A stretch of 64,000 nt of DNA from Glandiceps talaboti (Eukaryota > Hemichordata > Enteropneusta > Spengelidae), in the NCBI RefSeq assembly GCF_964340395.1, contig NC_135566.1:15359001-15423000 (forward strand), in the 5' to 3' direction. A program made the translations under genes and the position numbers. The notes beneath the pieces were generated by a model. The model did no database searches. It was given only the letters and a program-made list of their open reading frames with translations, and was not told where the DNA came from. Below are positions 55,469 through 64,000 of this stretch, piece by piece; position 1 is the stretch's first letter; each line of letters begins with the position of its first letter.

Positions 55469-57389
55469 CATAAGCACATACATGCTGTCAGGTGAGAAAT
55501 AAGGATAAACTAAGGAGGATATTACAAAGAATTATCACGCAGCTGAGGAGCAGTGTTTGCCCTTTTTTCAAGATGGCAGTATTTCAATATGGCCGCCTTA
55601 CAAAGGTGTCCATCGTACATGATGTACATCAATATTGAGAAGTAACTTATACAGTTTTCTTTTTAAATTAATTTTTAAAATCAAGAATGGATTTGTTTTG
55701 CTGAAATGATGGCAGTCTTGTAATTTTTTGCCAAAGATGTGTAAATTTTGGCCAATAAGCAGACATATGTGTAGTTGATTTTTTAATGTGCCTTGTGAAC
55801 ATACAAAGAGTACTAACAGATTGGGCGATTGTAGTAGGAAAAAGTATTTACAATGAACACAACTGACATGTCAGTCAGTCTAGTTCAGCATATCACTAAC
55901 ACATAAAACTACCTGTGAAACTTTCCGCTTTGAAGGTTTAACTTCAAAGTAGAAAAATAACGAAATCACAGAAGTAGCGTAATAATAATAATAATAATAA
56001 TAGTGAAATAATATTCTGAATTATTCACAGTCCCATTTTTTTTCAAAACCTTGTAATATTTTTGTGCTTGCATCAGATAGTCTTTTGTTTGTATTTTAGG
56101 TGTGTCACCATCTTTGCCTTCTGAGAAATCGCAAGATTGTGTTTTTTTAACTGTGAGATTATAAAAAACATTACTATTAATCAGAGATTTAGAACTGATT
56201 ACAGATCTGCCAAAATGGAAACCCTGAAATTGGCGAGTTATGCATATTTTAGTTGAATTCAAGTGATAAGGGTAAAACTGGTAGAATAACTGATTTTATC
56301 CAAATGGACAGTAATGTTTAAATTGTAAAAACAGTTCAACTTTTTGGAACATAGAATTACCCCTACCCCTGAAAGAAAGTGTCTGCAAATTAGTTTCCGG
56401 GATACTCTCATTATTTGCATGCATTCATTCTAAATGAATTTTCTGATCACAAAGTAACCGTAGCAAAACTAAAATAAATAACCTGGTCTATGCAGTGAAG
56501 ATGGGTCTGGTCAGACTTGTAAAATGAACAGTATACTTGATAACAGCTTTATTCGATGCAAAAAAAAAGCTTTCTTATTTGGATTGAAGTGTCAGCAAAT
56601 ATCTGGTTCCTTCTGGCCACCCATCTTCAGATTCTGCCAAGTTTATAATAGATTATAATGCCAAAGTTGTGGTGTTGCCACAGGGGTGGTAACTTTAATT
56701 TCCACACATGATGTAAGATACCCTATGCTTGGGTGCAAGCACCTTAAACACAACTCAGTACCAGGAAATGATCCTCCAGTTCCACAAATTCAGCATAAAG
56801 TAATATTTCTCCATCCAGTACTCATATCACATGATTTGATTCATTCTAACGTCAGTTGTAGTGACACAAATGAACACTTAAGTTTGATTCGTATTTGGGG
56901 TATTTGACCGTGGGTCGCATTTCACTTGTCATGAAATTATCGTGTGTCAACAAACCTGTCACAATTTAAGTCAATATAGTATTAATTTATTACATTTTTC
57001 ATCAATCATCAAAGACCTACGCATGTCAGAGTTTGTTGATAAAACAAATTACATGATAAATTTCTTGTAACTGTCTACGAGGGCATAGTTGACAGCTGCA
57101 GTGTTGTAAAAGCTGTTATGACGTACGGTACGAATTGCAACACATTTCACTTAAAAAGTACAATGAAAGTCTTATAGAAGGATATTTTGGCATTTTCCTT
57201 ATTTACTGAGCTCAAAATTTGTGCCAATAAACTTGTGAAGCGGATAATGCTAAAAAATGATTGATTTTTAAAAAACAACAAATTAAAGAGAGACTTTTTT
57301 TCCATGTATGTACTCAATGATTTCATTAGCAGCTGGTTATTCAAATGTCATTAGGTTGTATTTATGGACTAAGGTGTACATCAAATAAC

Positions 57390-57870
57390 CACAAACTATT
57401 CAGATTGTTCATATAACCAAACTGTTCAGTTAGCCCGAACTGTTCAGATTATGAAACTGTTCGGATAACCAAATTGTTCAGATTAACAAACTAATCAGAT
57501 GTCTCAAACTGTTCAGATAACCAAATTGTTCAGATTAACAAACTGATCAGATGTCCCAAACTGTTCAGATAATTAAACCATTCAGATAACCAAATTGTTC
57601 AGATTAACAAACTGTTTTCAGATAAAATTGTTCAGATTAACAGACTGTTCAGATGTTCAAATGGTTCAGATTACAAAATGGTTCAGATAATCAAATAATT
57701 CTGATCACAAAATAGCACAGATAAGCCAAAAGTTTCAACAAATTGTACAGTGTGCATAATCAGATCGTTCATATATCAAAATACAAAACAAACAATTTGT
57801 ATAACATGCCAACCATTCTGGTAATCAAACTGTTCAGATTACCAAATTATTTATACAATCAAACAGCTCA
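57390..57870. repeat. Degenerate 16-18-bp minisatellite (AAACTGTTCAGATAACC)
   Basis: Roughly 25-30 diverged units of AAACTGTTCAGATAACC or AAATTGTTCAGATTAAC in a row, decaying at both ends. No frame is kept open, so it is not a protein repeat. Confidence 0.85.
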
Positions 57871-60139
57871 GTCTATTGATGTTCGGATAATTAGCTGCTA
57901 AGTGATATCAAATCATTAAATTGCCAGCAATAACGAAAACAGTTCCATAACATAGCGACTGACAAGAAAAATATAATTATAGACTTCATTTGATATCCTC
58001 CAGACTTCAAAATATATATGATATTTTCAGAAATAAAAAAAAAATTGTATTTTTTAATGCAACTCAAGGTAATGAACGAACAATGTCAACAAAAAAAGTA
58101 GCAGTTTTTTATTTATTTGAAATGAAATAAGAGAAGTGGACACGCATATATTTAATATGTATTTTTAACAGTGGATTATTAAAATCTAGTTTTTAATAGT
58201 TGGAGTGATACCTGTAGAGGAATGGGGAACTTGCAAACCCGCCATCTTGAATGTTGCATCATGGGAAATATAATAAATATGACTCCATTAGCATTGTATA
58301 TAATCTTGTTACATTGTTTGTAACCACAAATAATGTAGTCATGGTTACCCAGACCACTGTAGGAGGTTTATTTTAAAGATAGCTCCAGATTAGGTATTAT
58401 GATAACTACAGATAATCCCATAGTCCTTTGCATCTGAGCATGCTCAGTCTGGATTGCAAGTTCCCTATTAGTCCCTGTTTTCTTCCCAATGGCGACCAGG
58501 AATGTATTAGCAATAGGAAATACAAATGCTCAAAAAATGGAAATTGAAATGTAAATGCCAAAACAGAGTACTGTACTTACTTAAGATTAGTAAGCTAAAT
58601 TTGTGTATAAAAACTCATGTTTTTTTCAGTGTTAGTTTCAATCTTTCCTGCATCGTCAAAATTAAATGAGTACCCCGATAGTCTGTATGGTCCCAATGAT
58701 CTAAGGGGTAACATCGAAACTTGAATCTATGTTTGATGACAAATTTAAGCTGTTTTAGTTTCAACACAGTTGAGACCAGACCTCACCTCATACTGAACTG
58801 GGCTGACCACTCTTCATATTTTTGCAGACTCCATTCGCAGTACATTGTATTTAACATTCAAAAGTTATACCCTTGATAAAAATGCAAGGTCGGTCATTTC
58901 GAGATAAAGAATACCTCATATTGAAAACTTCAAGTTCAAGTTAAATTGGCTATTAAAAACAATCTCTTTTGATAGATTTTCTAATGTTTTCGATTTTACA
59001 ATAATGCAAAATATATGCAAAATAATTAGATCGAAAACATTTGCCACTGTTTCAACTGAAATCGTTTTTGTCGGATGAAAATGTTTGGTCAAAAACCCCG
59101 AAACTAAAGCAATGTAATGTTTATCATACATAGATTTAGGTGTCCATGTACCTCTATATAGATTTTCTTGCCAAAGCTATCAAATTTCTGACATTGTGTT
59201 GAAAAGGAAAATATTGCAATATAAAACAGGATAGCAGAATTTTTTATTTTTTTTTGCAAAATCAAAAATGTCACATTACATTACCTTGATTACTTAAGAA
59301 TAATTGCATAGATAATTGCAACTTGCAGGGCAATGAACCCATAAACACGGTGATTATCAATCACGAATGACAAGAAGCAATACATAACAAAATATATATC
59401 TGTCTAAATCTGACAGACATGTCATTGGGGCCACACATATTTGTCATTTTTTGGGCCAAGTTACCAAATTTGACTCATTTTTGATCAAAGAACAATGGTT
59501 TGGTCTGTGAATGCAGGAAAACAACTTACACTAGGAATAGATTTGAGGTTATATAAAATATTTTATGATAAACCCCTGTTAATAATTTGACAGAAAGCAA
59601 ACCTATGAAATTAATATAATTTTTTAATTTTTTAAAGTTATTTATGAAAATTTCAACTCAGAGAGTCATATTTATGATTCTATGATAAGAACTTTTCATT
59701 TATAACAATGAACCCAGAGGCCATGAATATTCATTATCACATAATTTTGACACATCGCAATGACCTTGTTGATTGATGAGGTCATTGCAATATTTTCTGA
59801 ATTTTAACAATTTTGAGTTTATTCATATCATATTTGTCGATGTACAAGTATTGGCAAGTACCAAAGAGCTATGATACACAGTATTGTCTTGTTGCATTTA
59901 GTCTTCAAAAGCAGATTTTTTTTTCTGGCAGCATATATTTTTCTGTCTTTTTTGTGATGTAATTACAAACTTACAACTATGTTATTGCAAGTCTGAGAGT
60001 TTGTACTCTTTCATAATCACAAATTGTATCATGCAATGTTCTTCTTAATGTCACCTAAGAGGGGAATATCATAATAATCACAGTGACATTTTTATCCTTT
60101 CAAAAAAAAACATGCAGTAATTTTTTGTACATAAACATG

Positions 60140-60440
60140 GCCACCATTGGTTCTCATCAAAAACAATTTTCAATTGATGTATTTTATCACCAGGTCATTC
60201 ACCCAATCAAAAACAATGATAGATTAAATCTATTACTATGGCTGCCATGTCATCCAATCAAAAACAGTGTTACAGACACATTTGGACAGCATTTCATCCT
60301 GGATGGCAACTCAGTCAGCCAATCAAAAACAACCATTTATTAAAACAAAAACAATTGTTGTCTACATGACATCATCCAATGAAAAATATTGTATTCTATT
60401 GAATCATGGTAGTTTCTGCCAACCAATCAAAAACAGCAAT
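60140..60440. repeat. Spaced CCAATCAAAAAC array
   Basis: CCAAT starts at 60203, 60254, 60319, 60376 and 60423, each followed by CAAAAAC or GAAAAAT. A CATCAAAAAC variant is near 60156. The spacing is 47-65 bp, with weak similarity between units (ATGGCTGCCATGTCATCC, ATGGCAACTCAGTCAGCC). Confidence 0.75.
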
Positions 60441-60485
60441 AAATTAAGTTCCCAGTATATCTACCAAATAATTTTCTGAACAAAG

Positions 60486-60530
60486 AACTATTGGTAAAGC
60501 AATGCTTTGCTTTGTTTTACCAATAGTTTG
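60486..60530. repeat. Short foldback
   Basis: AACTATTGGTAAAGCAA is mirrored by TTGTTTTACCAATAGTT across a short centre. Confidence 0.6.
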
Positions 60531-61137
60531 TCTTTGTTGGGACATTATGCATAAAATCACTGATTGGCTAAATCAGATGACCCTTGAACCCTGATCTTTC
60601 AACCCTTGAACTACACATTTCAAAACTTTTGTTGCCAGATTTGTATAAATTCTTCAGTAGTTTCAAGGATTTGTCGAGAAAGTCTTCATTTCCCAGAATG
60701 AGAAATGTTAAAAATGATTCTGAAGAGTGAAAGACAAAGACAGACTCTTGAATGCACATTAATTTTATTTCACAACAAACGACATAATTTTTATGTTGGG
60801 ATTCTCGTCTCCAGATTTTGTATAGTATTGATTATTTTGACAAACAGCATTAAATGCTGGCGTTAATTTGATGTATATTTTATATTTTGATTATAATTTG
60901 ACAAACCATCATTGGTGATATCACAGAGAAGGGGGGGGGGGGGGGCGGTGTAGGTGGTGAATTTATAATCAAACACAAATTCTGTTTTGTAGAAATGATG
61001 ATGTGCTAACTTAACTTGCAGGTTTTCCCTCACAATCGTGAGAGGAAGGTGTACATGTTGTTGTAGTCCAGATACTTGGCTAGCTGGCTTGACAGTGTCA
61101 TTTGCCACAATGTGCCAGTATATGTCATGCCAGTCAA

Positions 61138-61345
61138 ATCTCTGAAATATGTGGTATGTTATGCCAAACAACCAAGTCTCTAGAATATGTGGTATGTTAT
61201 GCCAGACAACCAAGTCTCTGGAATATGTGGTATGTTATGCCAAACAACCAAGTCTCTGGAATATGTGGTATGTTATGCCAAACAACCAAGTCTCTGATAT
61301 ACGTGGTATTGTCATGCTAGATAGCAAAGTCTCTGGAATATATTT
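61138..61345. repeat. 38-bp tandem repeat, about 5 units
   Basis: The unit begins TCTCTGGAATATGTGGTATG and ends TTATGCCAAACAACCAAG. Four units are nearly identical and the fifth is diverged. Because 38 is not a multiple of three, all frames are visited. A lone related unit is near 61450. Confidence 0.9.
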
Positions 61346-62225
61346 TAGCTCATAGTTATGAGAGAGAAGTGTATATATATGTTGTTGTGGCCCAGAGACT
61401 ATACGCAGGCTATCCCAGATATTTCCAGCTTGACGGTGTCGTTTTACAGAACATGCCAGTATGTTATGCCAGACAACCTAGTCTCTGGATTTATGATGTC
61501 ATGTTTTGCAATGTTATGGGCAAATGGTCATAATCAAAACATATATAAGTGAGATAGCCAAGTTCAGAGATCAAGTGTTTCAACACCATGTTTGGCTAAT
61601 GTTGTAAATATTTCAGTTTTGAATCAATTTGGTTAAGATTGGTTTATCACAACGAATGTCAAAATATCAGCCTTCAAAAACAAAAAGAAAAAAAACAACA
61701 GGTTTTTGGGACTGAAAAGTTCAGGTGTACACAGTGTGATCTGACAGAATTTGGTAGCTGGATAGTCATAATGTGGACAGACAATACAAGTATGCCATCA
61801 TCACCCTACAAACAGAATTCTAATATTTGATTTTTTAAGTTAATTTTTGACATAAGTCTACCTATTTTTCCCCCGAGATAGTTTCAGTTTTGGAGTTAGT
61901 TTTCACAGGTTTAGAGTCCCCTTACTGTTACTGTCGACTTACCTTTGCAACAAAAATATGCACTTTTTTACCTTGAAGTGAATTTCATTTTAGTCTAACC
62001 AAATAATTGCCTTAACTTTCAATTAACAAAGGGAAACTTGATGGCCTCAGCAAAAAAATTTCTGACTCACTTTCGTCCAGTTGTCAGAGATTCATCGAGT
62101 GAGTCTGGGTCTCGACTTGCGTTCATTGAAAAATTGTTGGTGTGCTTTTTCTCTACTCTGAAATAATTATAATAAGCATCTGAAATATTAAACAGCAAAC
62201 TCTCTAACAATAGCAATTTATGTCT

Positions 62226-62338
62226 GTAATAGTCTGTAATGTACGCCGTGATTGGACGCCCTCACACATCAGTCGAATAGACAGACAGATTGGTGAGGGT
62301 GGAGTGGTACGGCGTATCTTACCGTCTAATGTCTGTAG
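62226..62338. mobile_element. Short TIR repeat (inverted relative of 37590-37850)
   Basis: CTGTAATGTACGCCGTGATT ... GGACGCCCTCACACATCAG ... GGTGAGGGTGGAGTGGTACG then GCGTATCTTAC: the two ends are imperfect inverted copies and the whole is about 110 bp. Confidence 0.6.
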
Positions 62339-63246
62339 GAGGTAGATATTTGATCTACAGTGAGATACACATAAAATCACTGGTGTAAAAATTAAAACAT
62401 GGAAAAAAACTCCACAATATTCATACCATTCTATAGTGCCCCTCTGCACATAAATAGCACCCCCATATCCCACCTCTACCAATGTTTGAATTTTGGTCAG
62501 TGCAATCTTTGTGTTTATCTTTATACCCAAGTACCTCCAATGTAAACCTTGTAAGTGTAGCAGTGGAGGGGCTGAAAAGTACAAATAGTTGGTTTTGACC
62601 AGTGAGGATTTTTTTTTTCAATGTATCTCCCTGGAGGTCTACAAGTGTAGTTTTTATAACCGTGCTTTTTACTAGTAATTTTAAGTTGCTTTGACTGATA
62701 CCATGTAACTGTGCATGTTATTATTGTATTTTAATATTTCTGCCTAATATGGCTATATTGTGTGTGCTAGCTGTGATATGCTATGAATTCATCACAAATA
62801 ACAGAATTGCATGCTCTTCTTCACATTATGTTATTGACACCATCACTTGGCTGTGAGTCAAAGTTCGGTGTCTGTAGACAGACACTGATTTCACTCGCAG
62901 GTTATTTCGGTGTCCCACTTGTGAACGAATCCTGTCATCAAGTTGTGGAGAAACATTGAAAAGAGGGTATTTTGTGCCATTTCATGCAATTCAAGGAAAT
63001 TGCCAGGATTTTAACTAGTGATACACGGCAACGCAACATTGTGTATCGCTGAAATACCAACCAGCAACCTCTTTTAATAGGTATTTGGTTTGATCCCTTT
63101 TCTTGAACTGGTACTAACGTCAACTGAGTAGATCAACATTTTTATGCCTTGTATCATACATCACATTGCCGAAATATAAACAGCTGTTCGTTCAGCCAAG
63201 ACTGTGACTCTGTTCTGAGCATTGCAGTGCTTCGCCTATGATAATT

Positions 63247-63350
63247 TACTAATATGGACATTTATATTAGCTAATATGGACATTTTGAATTTGCTAATAT
63301 GGACATTTTGAATTTGCTAATATGGACATTTTCGAATTTGCTAATACAGC
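63247..63350. repeat. 23-bp tandem repeat, 4 units
   Basis: The unit is GCTAATATGGACATTTTGAA plus TTT. The outer units are diverged. Confidence 0.88.
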
Positions 63351-64000
63351 CTTCATGTATTAACAGTGTAATAACACTGCATTTGTGTTGGTGAGTTTAT
63401 ACTTTCCTTGCATGAAATCTTCACCTTATTATAATAGCAATGTTATGTACTTTGATACTCTTAACATTGTAAAGTGAATTTCTGCTTGCCGGCATCCTGT
63501 ACACTATACTGCCCTTTGGTGTTGTTCAGTCGGTTTTAGCAAGGCCGGGCAATGTTATCCTTACATACCCATTAAACATGACAATGGGTACAGCCCTAAT
63601 GTATTTCTATGGGTGGATTCAACCATTTAAATGGAAAAAAAGGGGAGGTTTCCATCCGGTGATTTGAACTAAACTCTGGTGGAATCTTGGAGTTCAATAA
63701 GTTAGACTTTTTAAAGCAATATTCAGAAATAACTGTAGTAATTTTTTTGACGATATTTGTTTCCAGAATTGCTACCTTCTTGCCAAGCTATTTCAGGGAT
63801 TATGCTTTTTTGGATTCAGAATTGTTAGGATTTTAGTTTCAACTATTGGTGTTTTGTTCTGTATATATTGGTTTGGGTAATTTGGGCTATTGCTTATTCA
63901 TTTTGTCTGATGGCAGGTTCTCAATATCATATCAGTAAACTAATCAGTGCACAGGTTATAAATACGCTGTTGGAAGCCGAACTCTTGTAACAGAACAGCT

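Larger units (their letters stand above)
55469..64000. other. Region downstream of the bHLH stop, no gene seen
   Basis: It is presumably 3' untranslated sequence followed by intergenic DNA. It contains four tandem arrays (57390-57870, 60140-60440, 61138-61345, 63247-63350), a relative of the 37.6-kb repeat and AT-rich sequence. No open frame has recognisable protein character or convincing splice-site context. Confidence 0.65.

Noticed and set aside
61102-61355. Repeated CQTTKSLEYVV-type frames
   Set aside because: The 38-bp unit shifts frame each repeat and no splice or start context supports translation.
57390-63350. Tandem arrays as a possible CRISPR
   Set aside because: Units are directly adjacent or degenerate with no unique spacers of constant size, and the genome is eukaryotic.

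Overview
This is animal genomic DNA. Every gene is split by GT-AG introns, intergenic DNA is AT-rich, and short tandem repeats and small inverted-repeat elements are abundant. Three unrelated single-copy animal gene families plus a three-gene tandem array are present: pescadillo (PES1), beta-glucuronidase (GUSB, three copies), ERK5 (MAPK7) and a class-B-type bHLH factor. As far as I know ERK5 is missing from flies and nematodes, so a non-ecdysozoan invertebrate such as a hemichordate, cephalochordate, echinoderm or lophotrochozoan fits best. I cannot name the species from the sequence.

Layout. Positions 94-6257 (minus) hold the first eight coding exons of PES1; the BRCT half lies beyond the left edge. 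GUSB copy 1 starts head-to-head 351 bp away, and its 12 exons run to 13669. GUSB copy 2 (16037-23479) and copy 3 (25833-34602) follow in the same orientation with the same 12-exon structure. All exon phases close exactly. Between 34603 and 39105 I see no gene. MAPK7 (minus, 43741-39106) has three coding exons and a likely 5' untranslated exon near 45683-45830. A bHLH gene (plus, 46366-55468, three coding exons) starts divergently from it. From 55469 to the right edge I find no gene, only tandem arrays and dispersed repeats.

How the pieces relate. PES1 works in nucleolar 60S ribosome assembly, GUSB in lysosomal glycosaminoglycan breakdown, and ERK5 in growth and stress signalling. There is no sign that they form one pathway. 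The two head-to-head pairs (PES1/GUSB1 and MAPK7/bHLH) probably share bidirectional promoters.

Most notable. (1) The ERK5 activation loop reads T-A-Y where the family has T-E-Y. (2) GUSB copy 2 looks like a recombinant, with a 5' part of copy-3 type and a 3' part of copy-1 type, meeting in or near exon 3. (3) The 3' splice site and 5' end of GUSB exon 4 are tandemly iterated. In copies 2 and 3 this gives a second in-frame acceptor exactly 45 nt upstream. (4) GUSB copy 3 has an early TGA that removes 16 residues. (5) Several families of small TIR or foldback elements are present, one with 41-bp perfect arms. I found no evidence for a wholly new multi-gene system.
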